Assembly: GCA_910574455.1 (NCBI GenBank) | Contig: CAJSYZ010000009.1 | Span: forward strand, 3,613,040 to 3,677,039 | DNA length: 64,000 nucleotides | Reading direction: 5' to 3' | DNA from: Trichaptum fuscoviolaceum | Lineage: Eukaryota > Basidiomycota > Agaricomycetes > Hymenochaetales > Trichaptaceae | Shown: in pieces, positions 10,770 through 21,222 of the stretch | Position numbering within the stretch: the first letter of the stretch is position 1 | Layout: every line of letters starts with the position of its first letter | The notes under the pieces: model-generated | Told to the model about the DNA's origin: nothing | Database searches by the model: none | What the model saw: only the letters and a program-made list of their open reading frames with translations | Position numbers and translations under genes: made by a program

Positions 10770-11474
10770 TCTTGAGACAAGGATAGAGGCCCCTCAAGTG
10801 TCACCATCTTATACTCGAAGGGCAGGAGTCCGTCCAATGCGGAGGCTCTTTGGGCGTTCAGAAGTTGATGGCCTTCGATTGTGCGGCGGTCGTTCCATAA
10901 CCCAGGAAGTGAGGTTGACATATTTCGTATGACATTGAGCAGCGCCCAGGGCTGTTGGAGCGATAAAGTTGTCAGAAGGTACTCGTGAATAATAGATCTT
11001 GACATCCAGTTTAGCCGACTTCAAACAGAGGGCCCGAGAGTATAGTATTGGAAGCCTGAGGTCTGAAAGTTGATGAGCTTGCCAACGACTTGAATTCATG
11101 CAATGTGGAAAATGCCGAGCCTGAGGAGGAACGGTTGGCATAAATTCATATTCCGAAGTTCAGCGTGTTTTGTTTGTTTTGTACTTGATTCTCTTGCCTT
11201 GTACCCGAAAGACCTATTCGAAAGCATCGTAGGGAGAAGCCTGCTGGAAACCAGCGCGGCCGGAGTGGACCTGAAGCCGTCATGCAAGTCTGGGTCCGGG
11301 ACTGGACCTCCGGCGATGAAGAGAACATGTTTAAACAGTACATAAAGCAGATGCAAGTTTTTGATTCATACATGAAGTACATTGAAGCATTACTTTGGTA
11401 CTTTGAGATACTGATAGACTTCGTAATTTGAGTATGTGTAAACCACCCGAAGATGGAAGACGATTCAAGCCCGC
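10770..11474. other. intergenic region between reductases B and C
   Basis: This spacer holds the promoter of B on its left. On its right is a flank copy (11160-11420) closely related to 9280-9500, including TTTGTTTTGTACTTGATTCT and the GGAAACCAGCGCGGCCGG stretch. No gene is seen. Confidence 0.6.
10808..10950 (-). promoter_or_regulatory. promoter of reductase B: TATA box plus conserved module
   Basis: TATAAG on the minus strand at 10808-10813 lies 39 nt before the ATG. The conserved block GAGGTTGACATATTTCGTAT, then GACATTGAGCAGCGCCCAGG, spans about 10911-10950. The intermediate block TTCAGAAGTTGATGG...GTTCC is at about 10857-10897. Confidence 0.6.
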
Positions 11475-12660
11475 TTAGCTGGGTACCCATCCGGCATCCA
11501 CGGATATGGTTTGAGCTTATTCCAGTAGCATAAGGAAGCCGCTCTTTTGGACGTGACATTTGGGATGCAATACTCACCAGTGATAAAGTACGATTCCGGC
11601 TTGCACAAGTAAGACACGACGCTGGCGATAACGTCTGCCGGCGCGCTATAGGTGTGAGGTGGAAGTGGAAGGCCCTATGCCCGAGGGGGAAAGGTCAGCA
11701 GATGAGATGACGCAAAGAAAACCTGTGTGCACTTTTGTCTTAAATTCTTCAGTCCCTGATCCTTGAACCTCTGGAAAGAAACGGTGAGTAATGAGCACTG
11801 CACCATGAGAAGGATCCCACTGATAGAATACCACACGTACCCATCCCTGTCGTGATAGCTCCTGGCGCGTAGCAATTCACAGTGATTTTGTACTCCGCGA
11901 GCTCCTTAGCTATGCAAGTCGATAAAGGGTCAGTCATCCTTGTGGCCAAACTAGATAGGTCAAGCTCACCAGCAGACTGCATCAGACCGCGCAAGGCGAA
12001 CTTCGAGGCCGAGTAAGCGGACAGCATGGACAAGCCTGCAGAAGAGCATAGATCATTATTTGTCACTTTCCAGGTACCGCAGTCGTTGCTTTACCTTCTC
12101 TCCCGGCAGCAGAAGAGGCTCCGATTAGCCGCCCACCTCGGCCTTGCTTGACCATCTGCTGAGCAGCGTATTTAAAACAGAGCATTGGGCCCCGAACATT
12201 GATAGATAGGGTGCGATCAAAGGACTCGGTGTCGCCTGGTGTGAATAGGTACGTCAGTGGCCTAGAAGAAACTATAGATTCAAACGATTACGCACTGTCC
12301 AGGAATCGTACAGCTCTCACTATCCCTGCGTTCGCAATCATCTGCTCTGAGGTTAGTAAGGGCGTCAAAGACGACCCGGACAATGAAAATGGAACGCACA
12401 CAGTCAACTCCACCAAGAACTTTAACTGTTTCCTCTACCATTGCCTTTACATCCTCCTCTGTTGACACGTCCGCGATAACGGCCACCGCCTTTCGACCTT
12501 TAGCTTCGATTTCCTTCACCACTTCATCCAGGTTCTCCTTCTGTTGCGCAATATCGTTCACAGCAACGTCTAAACCATCGTCGGCGAGCTTGAGTGCGAT
12601 GGAACGGCCGATGCCTCGCGCCGCACCGGTGACAATTGCGATACGGGGAGGGGTGGTCAT
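11475..12660 (-). CDS. short-chain dehydrogenase/reductase, tandem copy C
   Basis: Third paralog. Starts MTTPPRIAIVTGAARGIGRS at 12660; exon 1 ends at VDC (about 12400), with DVSTEEDVKAMVEE replacing the SKEED of other copies. MIANAGIVRAVRFLD is near 12345-12300. TLSINVRGPMLCFKYAAQQM and IGASSAAGREG run to 12100. YSASK (about 12015) is in LSAYSASKFALRGLMQSAG, followed by KELAEYKITVNCYAPGAITT (11910-11850), KPESYFITG (about 11580-11600) and QTISVDAGWVPS with TAA at 11475-11477. Motifs N-S-Y-K are intact and introns fall at the same places as in A and B. The stop-proximal codons and 3' flank are closest to copy B. Confidence 0.87.
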
Positions 12661-12697
12661 TCTTGAGACTAAAGTAAAGGGTTCCCAAGGGTTCCCA

Positions 12698-12841
12698 TTT
12701 TATACTCGAGGGACTGGAATCCACTGGCATCCCATGCCGAAGTTCTGTGTGTATTCAGTAGTTGGTGGGTCTCGGCTGTGTGGCAGCCCTTCCAGAACAC
12801 AGTGAGGTTGATATTTCGGATGGCATTGAGGAGCGCCCAGG
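12698..12841 (-). promoter_or_regulatory. promoter of reductase C: TATA box plus conserved module
   Basis: TATAAAA (minus strand, 12698-12704) lies 38 nt before the ATG. The block GTATTCAGTAGTTGGTGGGT, then CTCGGCTGT, at 12750-12780 is nearly identical to the one before copy D. The distal block AGTGAGGTTGATATTTCGGA, then TGGCATTGAGGAGCGCCCAG, is at 12801-12840. Confidence 0.6.
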
Positions 12842-12979
12842 CCCTGTTACTACGTGATAAAGTTGTCAAAAGGTACTCGTGAATAACTTGATCTTGACAA
12901 TCGGTCCAGCCAACTGCAGAGACTCGGAGGGCCTGAGAGTATGAAAAGTCTGTAAATTGATGCAACCACTGGAGTCTGA

Positions 12980-13064
12980 CTATCATAGACTCGCAAGCCA
13001 GTCGTTACTTAGTGTTGTGTTGTCGTACAACACAACACTAAGTAGTAACGACTGGTTTACGAGT
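12980..13064. mobile_element. hairpin element with 11-bp flanking direct repeats (MITE-like)
   Basis: Arm 12988-13023 pairs with 13027-13065 around a 3-nt loop, with one 3-nt insertion and two mismatches. CTGGAGTCTGA occurs immediately outside at 12969-12979 and again at 13065-13075, like a target-site duplication (the last base of the right arm overlaps it). An 18-nt part of the arm, CTCGCAAGCCAGTCGTTA, recurs at 61739-61756. This looks like a tiny fold-back element; element status is inference. Confidence 0.5.
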
Positions 13065-13333
13065 CTGGAGTCTGATCAAGAATTCATGTGGGAAAAGCAT
13101 GCCGACATCACTGATCAGACAGCTAATACTATCTGACATGTAAATGGTTTGTCTCTGGGACCTACTCTGGGCCCGAGGTACCTGTAGGAAACTAAGCGAG
13201 GAATTTTACGCCATCATGCAAATCTCCCAAAGCCTTGTCTATAGGAGGGAATAAACTTCCACCACCGGGGAATAACACGTTTGAAAGCACATTACAAGTA
13301 AACGAACTCGGATATTGTTTGATCCGTATAGTA

Positions 13334-13388
13334 GTACATTGAAACAATCGTTTTGTACATTGAAACAATCGTTTTGTACATTGAAACA
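13334..13388. repeat. 21-bp tandem repeat, 2.6 copies
   Basis: GTACATTGAAACAATCGTTTT occurs at 13334-13354 and 13355-13375, with a partial third copy to 13388. The related single sequence TTTGGTACATTGAGA occurs in the 3' flank of copy B, so the repeat expanded from ordinary flank sequence. Confidence 0.85.
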
Positions 13389-13466
13389 TAGATAAACAAG
13401 TGGACTTCGTATGTGGACGAGAGAGAGGATGATAGAGTCCGATGACTGTCGACAAATTTGACCCGC

Positions 13467-14648
13467 TTAGCTTGGTACCCATCCGGCATCCACAGAAATC
13501 GTTTGCGCTTTTCGTAAAATCGCGTCAGTAAAACAACCCTTTCTTCAAGTTGGACCTCGAGTATTCGACTCACCTGTGATGAAGTACGACTCTGGCTTGC
13601 ATAAGTAAGACACGACGCTGGCAACGACTTCTGCCGGCGCGCTGTAGGCGTGAGGCGGAAGTGGGAGGCCCTACCAATGGGAGAAAGATTAGCAGACGAG
13701 ATAACGCGAAAGAAGATCTGTGCGCACTTTTGCTTTGAGTTCTTCAGTCCCAGATCCTTGAACCTCTGGGAACAAAAGGTTAGTGACGAGCACCACACCA
13801 TGAAAATGACACTGGTAGAGTGTCACACATACCCATCCCTGTTGTAATATCCCCTGGAGCGTAACAATTCACGGTAATCTTATACTCCGCAAGCTCCTTG
13901 GCTATGAAAGTCGATAGGGAGTCAGACACCCTTATTGCCAAACTAGATAGGTCAAGCAGCTCACCAGCAGACTGCATCAGACCTCGCAAGCCGAACTTCG
14001 AGGCCGAGTAAGCGGACAGCATGGGCAAGCCTGCAGAAAAGCATAGGTCAGCACTTGCAGTCTTTCTAGATACCGCTGTCGTTATACCTTCTCTCCCGGC
14101 AGCAGAAGAGGCGCCAATCAGCCGCCCACCTCGGCCTTGCTTGACCATTTGCTGTCCAGCGTATTTAAAGCAAAGCATGGGGCCGCGAAGGTTGATGGCT
14201 AGTACGCGGTCGAACGTTTCGGTGTCGCCTTGTGTAAATGAATACGTCAGTGGGCTCAGGAGACATATACAAGCAAATACGCACTTTCCAAGAAGTGTGT
14301 AGCTCTCCCTATCCCTGCGTTTGCGATCATCTACTCCGATGAAAGTAAGGGCCACGAAAGCTATCCGGTGATGAAGATAGAACGTACACAATCAACGCCA
14401 CCGAGAACTTCCACCGTTTTCTCAACCATCGCCTTGACATCCTCCTCTTTCGACACATCCCCGGTAATAGCTACCGCCTTCCGACCTTTGGCTTCGATTT
14501 CCTTAACCACCTCGTCCAGGTTCTCCTTCTGCTGCGCAATGTCGTTCAGCGCAACATCCAAGCCGTCGTCGGCGAGCCTGAGGGCAGTGCAACGGCCAAT
14601 GCCTCGTGCAGCACCGGTGATTATTGCAATGCGGGTGAGGGCGGCCAT
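13467..14648 (-). CDS. short-chain dehydrogenase/reductase, tandem copy D
   Basis: Fourth paralog. Starts MAALTRIAIITGAARGIGRC at 14648, with DVALNDIAQQ where the others have DVAVND. Exon 1 ends at VDC near 14395. MIANAGIGRATHFLES precedes DTETFDRVLAINLRGPMLCF and KYAGQQMVKQGRGG (about 14230-14140). IGASSAAGREG is at about 14100, and LSAYSASKFGLRGLMQSAGE carries the catalytic Tyr/Lys (about 14005). KELAEYKITVNCYAPGDITT is at about 13890-13845. The C-terminus KPESYFITG, QTISVDAGWVPS ends in TAA at 13467-13469. AAQQ is changed to AGQQ and GAIT to GDIT, so copy D has begun to diverge around the substrate pocket while keeping the catalytic set. Confidence 0.87.
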
Positions 14649-15615
14649 TTTTGAGAGTCAGAATTAGCGGATAATAATGCGTCCGTAGCAGTCGCCTCTC
14701 TTATACGAAAAGGAGTGCGATGCATCCGAAGCCCAGATTCTGTGTGCATTCAGTAGTTGGTGGGTCTCGGCTGTACGACAGTCGTTCCAGAGCCCAGTAT
14801 GTGAGGTTGACATGTTTCGGATGACATTGACAAGCGGCCAGGTCGGCGCCTAGCCTGATTTCTGTCTGGTTAAGACCTTGAGATTGTCTACTTTGTGATT
14901 CTAGAAAAACGCTCCTTGCAGCCGCAGCAATGAAGTCTGAGAGTAAGTACTTCGTCTGGCCCGGGGCACGGTGATAACAGACTTCAAGTTGAAACTTGTC
15001 GCTTGAATGATGGTTTACGAGTTTGCGGTGACAAATAAGTACAACACTGACGCCATGATTCACTGGCACATTGACAAATAGCCATTATGTATGTCTTGAA
15101 CTTGTCTTTTGCATGAGATTATATCACACACTTTGAATCACCACAGATAATATCTGCTTTCTCATTTGAAACCTTCACCTAAAGCCAACAACAACATAAC
15201 ACAGAATACTGCCAGGTTTTCCATGCATCGAGGCCTCGTGAGTGTCATTGACTTCAAGTTACCGTACCACCGATACGCATTTAAGTCAACGGCCTCACTG
15301 TCTAATGTCACGGTATTCAGCATTCTCTGGTATTGACTTCCAGAAAGTCCACGGAGTGCAGAATACCCGAGTCCGACACCATCCGTCGTATATGAACACC
15401 GGGTAGCGACAAACAGCGTATAAATGTCAAGGTGGGGTCCCAAGGAGTATTTGTAGTGCCGTAAGAGCCAAGATATAATGTTTGAACAATGCGTGTAAAC
15501 AAATACCTTCCATAGTGTTTCATTCGTATAATACATTGATGAGGGAAACAGATAGACTTCGTGATTTGAGGATGTGTTAAAAAGCATCCGATGTTTGAAG
15601 ACCAACTTAACCACC
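14649..15615. other. intergenic region between reductases D and E
   Basis: This spacer holds the promoter of D. The remainder (14850-15600) has no recognisable gene; it includes ACTTCAAGTT at 14991 and 15251. The part next to copy E (about 15520-15610) is weakly related to the other reductase 3' flanks. Confidence 0.5.
14700..14842 (-). promoter_or_regulatory. promoter of reductase D: TATA box plus conserved module
   Basis: TATAAG (minus strand, 14700-14705) lies 52 nt upstream of the ATG. The block GCATTCAGTAGTTGGTGGGT, then CTCGGCTGT, is at 14746-14774. The distal block GTGAGGTTGACATGTTTCGG, then ATGACATTGACAAGCGGCCA, spans 14801-14840. Confidence 0.6.
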
Positions 15616-16790
15616 TTAACTGGGTACCCATCCGGCGTCGACAGAGATCGTTTGAGCTTTTTTTGCAAATATTGCGTCAGCAAAGAAAGCCCCTTTCCTA
15701 GACCTCGAGTGATTGACTCACCTGTGATGAAGTACGACTCTGGCTTGCATAAGTAAGACACGGCGCTGGCAATGACGTCTGCCGGTGCGCTACCGGCGTG
15801 CGGCGGAAGTGGGAGGCCCTGAGACAACAAATTAGCAAGTGGGTTATGCGGAAGCAGACCCGGGCGTACTTGTGCTTTGAAGTCGTTACCCGCGGATCCT
15901 GCGATTTCTAGAAACAAGAGGTAAGCAAGGAGCGCTTGCACCAGGACCAAACGCAACACGTACCAATACCTGTCTCGATAGCCCCTGGGGCGTAGCAGTT
16001 CACGGTGATTTTATGTTCCGCGAGCTCCTTTGCTACAAACATTGATATAAGGGGACAGACATCGTAACAGCCAAATTGGATAGGTGAAACTCACCAGCAG
16101 ACTGTGTCAAGCCGCGCAAGCCAAACTTTGTCGCAGAGTAAGCCGATAGCATAGCCAGACCTGCGTATTTACAGACATAGGTCATTATTTGTCACTTTCA
16201 CTATCCTGGAAGCACTCTACCTTCTCTCCCGGCAGCAGAAGAGGCGCCGATCAGCCGCCCGCCTCGGCCCTGTTTGACCATTTGCTGTGCAGCGTATTTA
16301 TAACAAAGCATGGGACCACGAAGGTTGATGGCTATTGTACGGTCGAACGATTCGGCATCCACTATCGACGAACAAACGCGTCATTGGAACTTGGATGGTG
16401 AGTATGAGGGAGAGGTTAACGCACTGTCCAGGAGCCGTGCAGCTCGCACAATCCCTGCGTTCGCAATCATCTACTCAGTGGTGTGTAGGTAAGTCAAAGA
16501 CGATCAACAATGAATAGGATAGAACGTACACAATCAACACCGCCAAGGACTTCCACTGTTTTCTCGATCATTGCCTTGACCTCCTCCTCCTTCGATACAT
16601 CAGCAACTACGGCCACAGCCTTCCGGCCCTTAGCCTCAATTTCCTTCACCACTCCGTCCAAGCTTTCCTTCTGTTGGGCTATGTCGTTCACCGCAACATC
16701 CAAGCCATCATCGGCGAGCCTGAGGGCGATGGAACGACCGATGCCTCGCGCTGCACCAGTGACAATTGCAATTCGAGTAACGGCAGCCAT
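15616..16790 (-). CDS. short-chain dehydrogenase/reductase, tandem copy E
   Basis: Fifth and probably most diverged paralog. Starts MAAVTRIAIVTGAARGIGRS at 16790, with KESLDGVVKEIEAKGRKAVA and DVSKEEEVKAMIEK in exon 1. MIANAGIVRAARLLD is near 16470-16430. AESFDRTIAINLRGPMLCYK is followed by YAAQQMVKQGRGG and IGASSAAGREG (16370-16220). The YSATK form of the catalytic pair lies near 16140 (LSAYSATKFGLRGLTQSAG). KEHKITVNCYAPGAIETGIG is near 16020-15960; this GAIETG matches the canonical motif of acetoin reductases better than the GAITTG of its sisters. KPESYFITG and QTISVDAGWVPS end in TAA at 15616-15618. Intact. Confidence 0.86.
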
Positions 16791-16830
16791 GCTTGGAGCT
16801 TGAGACTAAGGTTCCGTACAGGTCGTCCTT

Positions 16831-16953
16831 CTTATACTCGAAAGAATGAGGCCCATTCCTAGCTAGATCCTGTCATGTATTCGGTGTTGGGAGAGAAGTT
16901 GAATAGTCGAGTATGAACTTGACATGTCTCGAATGACATTTACAATTGCCCGG
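16831..16953 (-). promoter_or_regulatory. promoter of reductase E: TATA box plus conserved module
   Basis: TATAAG (minus strand, 16831-16836) lies 41 nt before the ATG. The distal block CTTGACATGTCTCGAATGAC, then ATTTACAATTGCCCGG, at 16918-16953 is the most diverged copy of the shared module. The intermediate block is only vaguely recognisable. Confidence 0.5.
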
Positions 16954-18674
16954 ACCTTGTGATAAGATGGTTAAGAACATCAGGTGGTACCAGCAATATA
17001 GTTAACTGGATTGAAGGTCGTAAATCCTACAACGTAAGACAGTGCTGAAAGGGACTGAATTCAGGTTCGAGTTGTCTTAGGCTATACAACTGTTCAAGTT
17101 GTTGCTTGAGAGTCGAGTGAGTCGAAGACTTCAACCTGAACTTCAAATTGAAGTTCTCACGACTACTAGTAGTAGTACTACCACTGGCATCCTTCTTTGT
17201 ACCATAACACATCTTCTCCTCAAACCATATTTTCAACTTGACGTACCCGAGCAAATATACTCCCAGAAATAAGCATACATAACCATTCTCCTCTTCCGAA
17301 ACTAATCGAATGATACTATAGGAATGCGCCAGGTTTTCCGGTGATGTCAGTGGGGAAGTCATCTACTTTCCTACAAATATCTTCGTAAATACATCAACAA
17401 GACCGCAGATCTAGGCATTACTGGTCTCGCTTGCAAATGTGCTCGGCACACTTTGATATTGATACCTTATTGAATTCACGGGATATAGGGTCCCCGAACC
17501 CGTCGCTGTCCGTTGAAAGGGCGAGCCCCAGTGACCTTCCCAAGCTTCCGCTTGACCGCAGTGGGACACCCATGTATTCAGTGCGCGAAGCATTATGTTC
17601 CTCGTGATACATACATTTTCAAACAGGAGTAGCGTTCGAGTTGTAGTCTCTTGGTGCACATGATCAACACATCCGATATGCGACTTAAAGGAGTTTCTGG
17701 CGCTGGCAATCATCGCCGAAACCTCCATTTTGGTGGCTACCGAAAACGGTTTCGCGGACGGCTATTCGGAAAATGCAACTCAAACCCGTAACGTGATTTT
17801 ACCTTTCGGGTGCAGCGAGGATCTAATGTTATGTTAATTAAGCTCATCATTATGCCTTTCGGTGTTTACTGTTATGACAATTCGTCGAGCTTCAGCCGCT
17901 TCATTCGCGTTTCCTGATGTTCCATATCTACAGGTACATGTTGCGATACCAACTTTGCACTAGTATCTCTTGATCTGGACATCTTCTGTGTCGTGCGGAG
18001 CATGTCCATGTTGCCATTCGGTTTTTAAACATAACTACGACCGTCTACTGCCGATCATTCGTATGTTTTCTTGGATCATAATGAAGGATCGACCACTAAT
18101 CGGCGGCCACATCACTTACTCAGGTCATGCTTCCACCGCCCAAGCTCATATATTCATTCGCAAAGATCGTCTGTCTGGGGTAAAAGACCGGGGTTTTCCA
18201 GGCTGACGCGCCTCGTTGTAGACTTCCTCGACTTCAACGTCAAATCTGTTTCAATACTTTTCGATAGCCAGCACATGATTTCACCTCTCATGGTCTTTGA
18301 AGCTTCGTTTTTGACTTGGAAGCTTAACTCTTGTTTATCGAGTTCAAATGGCCCTCCCGTGTTGGGTTTTCAGTGCGCTGTCTTTGGACTTGTCTGTGCT
18401 TCATTCCTCACTAATCCAGTCAACACCTCGCGCATCCTATTTGCTGCCACCGCTTCTTCCACGAGGCTTCTCTCCGGTCGTGAACACAAATTTTCGTCTT
18501 GTGATGAATAGTTCATTGAGATACGCTCTCGTGCAACGCGCCGGAGATGCGTTGCGCGTTCTGCAATAATAAAGCATCGAAGCGCTTTTTGGCACTATAA
18601 AATGCCAACAACTGACACTCCAGTATAAACAGGCTGCCTACAGTTCAAGGACTCGAGTTCAGCCACTTAGCACG
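16954..18674. other. long intergenic region between the reductase array and GH16
   Basis: About 1.7 kb with only small ORFs on both strands and no domain I recognise. Near 17160-17185 is an imperfect palindrome of CTAGTAGTAGTACTACCAC type, and near 17085-17160 several AAGTT/AACTT inverted pairs (TTCAAGTTG, CTTCAAATTGAAG). It probably carries the upstream region of GH16 on its right. Confidence 0.5.
18597..18603 (+). promoter_or_regulatory. TATA box of the GH16 gene
   Basis: TATAAAA lies 72 nt before the ATG. A second TATAAAC at 18623 is the alternative. Confidence 0.5.
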
Positions 18675-20265
18675 ATGCTATTCACTCGGCTTTCTGTTAT
18701 ACCCTCTCTTGTCTACTCTGCCTACGCTGCGACTTATTCCTTATCCGACAACATCGTTGGTACATCATTTCTCTCTGAGTTCTCGCATCAGGCCATCGCT
18801 GATCCCACCCATGGCCGAGTGTGAGCAGAATCATTTTATTTGTATTTACGCTGTTTTTTTGCACTGATACACGTTGTCCAACAGAAACTACGTTAGCCAG
18901 GCCACAGCGCAGGCCAAAAACCTCACCTACGCGAATGGCAACACGTTCATCATTCGCGCGGATGATACCACCGTCCTGAGCGCAAGTGGTCCCGGTCGGA
19001 ACTCCGTACGCATCCAGTCGAACAAGCAATGGTCGACACATGTTGCCGTGTATGTCGCGTCTTCTCTTCTTCTTTTACTCGCTTCTCCGGCGAGGAGCAA
19101 AGGACAACTGCCTCCGCGCCATTTCTCCACTAGACCATTTGGTGTTGTCAGGGCAGGAAGCTTATCTACTCCATCACTTTTTCTTCCTTTCCTACGCTTA
19201 GCTTCGATATTAATCATATGCCTCAAGGATGCGGGTGAGTTATTTAAGAACCCATCTCCACGTTTAAAGAAAGTTTTGACTGTGACTATTTTAGGACATG
19301 GCCTGCTGCCTGGGAGGTGGGCAATAACTGGCCCAATGGCGTGAGTTCCCTATCTACTTAACTCCTCCATCGTTTATAAATAATATACAGGGCGAGGTGG
19401 ATATTGTGGAGGGCGTCAATGATGTATCTCCAAATCAAGCCACATTGCATACGGGCCCGGGTAAGAATCAAAATGTGCTTCTTCAAAAGGTGATCCTGGA
19501 TCTCATACTTCTATTTAAGGGTGCACGATGAGTGGCCAAGTTCAGACAGGGTGAGAGGCCAAACCATGCCTGGATCTATCTATTCTTGACGCTGATTGTG
19601 TTCGCTAGGAAAACCGTCGGGACCGACTGCAACGCAGCTGACAACAGCAACTCCGGCTGCGGGGTACATGTGAACAAGGCGAATAGCTATGGCCCGCCGT
19701 TCAATAGCGCAGGCGGAGGCTGGTACGCGATGGAACGGACGAACCAGCACATCAATGTGTACTTCTGGTCTCGCAATGACGGATCTGTGCCGAGCGACAT
19801 AAAGAACGGGGCATCGACGATCAACACGAGTAACTGGGTGCGTTCAGCTCCAACTCCGAGAATATCTGTGCGGCCGGATGCTGACAACTTTACTAACCTT
19901 TTCTTTTGTCAGGGAACGCCGGTCGCGAACTTCCCGAGCACGAACTGCAACATCGCGTCGGAGTTCGCGCCGAACAACATCGTGATCAACTTGACCTTCT
20001 GTAAGTTCCCTGACTGCACCTCGGTATACGCTGTTCTCACCCCGGGTCTGTTTTTAGGCGGTGATTGGGCTGGCGCTGTTTATGGCTCTGATGGCTGCCC
20101 GTCCGATTGTACCGGTTCGTAGTACCTAATATTAGCTTCAGCTCAATACACTCTCGGACCGCACTCACATAAGCTTTGGTTTATTTTATAGACTATGTTA
20201 ACAACAACCCGTCGGCTTTCACAAATGCTTACTGGCAGTTCGCCGCGCTGAGGGTATACACGTGA
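18675..20265 (+). CDS. GH16 endo-1,3(4)-beta-glucanase (laminarinase type), secreted
   Basis: Cleaves beta-1,3/1,4-glucans outside the cell. The signal peptide MLFTRLSVIPSLVYSAYA is followed by ATYSLSDNIVGTSFLSEFS. Later exons read NYVSQATAQAKNLTYANGNT, SGPGRNSVRIQSNKQWSTHV, FDINHMPQGCG (about 19203-19233), TWPAAWEVGNNWPNG, and the family 16 catalytic motif GEVDIVEGVND (about 19391-19420), where the first Glu is the nucleophile and the last the acid/base. Then HTGPGCTM, DCNAADNSNSGCGVHVNKAN and SYGPPFNSAGGGWYAMERTN follow, with NVYFWSRNDGSVPSDI, NWGTPVANFPSTNCNI, GDWAGAVYGSDGCPSDC and the end AYWQFAALRVYT with TGA at 20263-20265. About eight introns, one near 19048-19201 longer than usual. 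The paired cysteines match the Phanerochaete Lam16A type. Intact as far as can be read. Confidence 0.9.
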
Positions 20266-21222
20266 AGCTATGCCTCTTAATTTCTTACCGGGGTTTTATC
20301 TTTCTACGTACCTATTCATTATGGGGGTAATTTTGTAGCTCGAAGGTCTCATATGTATATTGGACGGCAGCGCTGTCCATTCTCTGGAAGAAGAATAAAC
20401 GAATGTATTTGTACGATTCTTATGTAGAGTATTTATTCACCAGTGAGAATTAACTAAGTTTCAGTTAAGTATTTTAACCCTCTAAAATGGACTTAATTTT
20501 GATACTTAATCTTGCTTTTAACTTAAGTCAAAAGTAGTTACCCACTCGATACTTTACCGTGCCTTCCGGCCTCCGTGCCACCTTCGATTTACTCGCAACG
20601 ACTACCATCCGTTCTGGGAGTCTAGGCTGCTGAAAATCTGAAGGGTGTCTTCATTTCAAAGGAGAATAATCCTGTGATGGTCTAGGCAACTCATGCATAT
20701 GTACGAATCTTTGTTTCTTTTTTCCCATCGACACCGACGGCGACCTGCATTATTACGTCCGAGACAAGCCCCGCTGCCGTTGTTCGTCTTTCTCGCAAAC
20801 ACACTCTAAAGCCCCCTATCTTTTCTCTTTGTACGGGCTGTTGGTCCGACGCTGGTGGATCACGGCAATCTAGGCAGCGCCGATCGAGCAATGAAAGCGT
20901 TCCACGACACAGCGTTCGGACACAGTATGTCATAGTATGTTTGGTTAGCACACTTCAAGTTTAAACGCTTGAAGGCTGGAACTATTTTCTGACTTTTACT
21001 TACACTACAAGGCACGTTGTCATTGATGTCCCTGACAAATGTTTGTCGAATTATATGGTCTGATCCATGTTCGGCGGCGGCTGGCTGACTTAGAGACGCG
21101 CCCGAGACACGCTTTTTTCAGGGCCATTGCGATGGATGATCGGGAGATTTTGGTGGCGGATGTATAAGAATGTTCAGACCTGCATTCAATAATCGCAATC
21201 CTCCCCAAGCACGTTTAAAAAA
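20266..21222. other. intergenic region
   Basis: About 950 bp. AT-rich 3' flank of GH16 with repeated TTAAGT/ACTTAA motifs (20450-20530). No gene was recognised. Confidence 0.5.

Larger units (their letters stand above)
12661..13466. other. intergenic region between reductases C and D
   Basis: Besides the promoter of C this spacer holds a long imperfect hairpin with flanking direct repeats (12969-13075) and a 21-bp tandem repeat (13334-13388). No gene is seen. Confidence 0.6.

Noticed and set aside
17027..18511. Several ORFs over 75 residues between the reductases and GH16
   Set aside because: No domain, no consistent codon bias and no splice links to each other.
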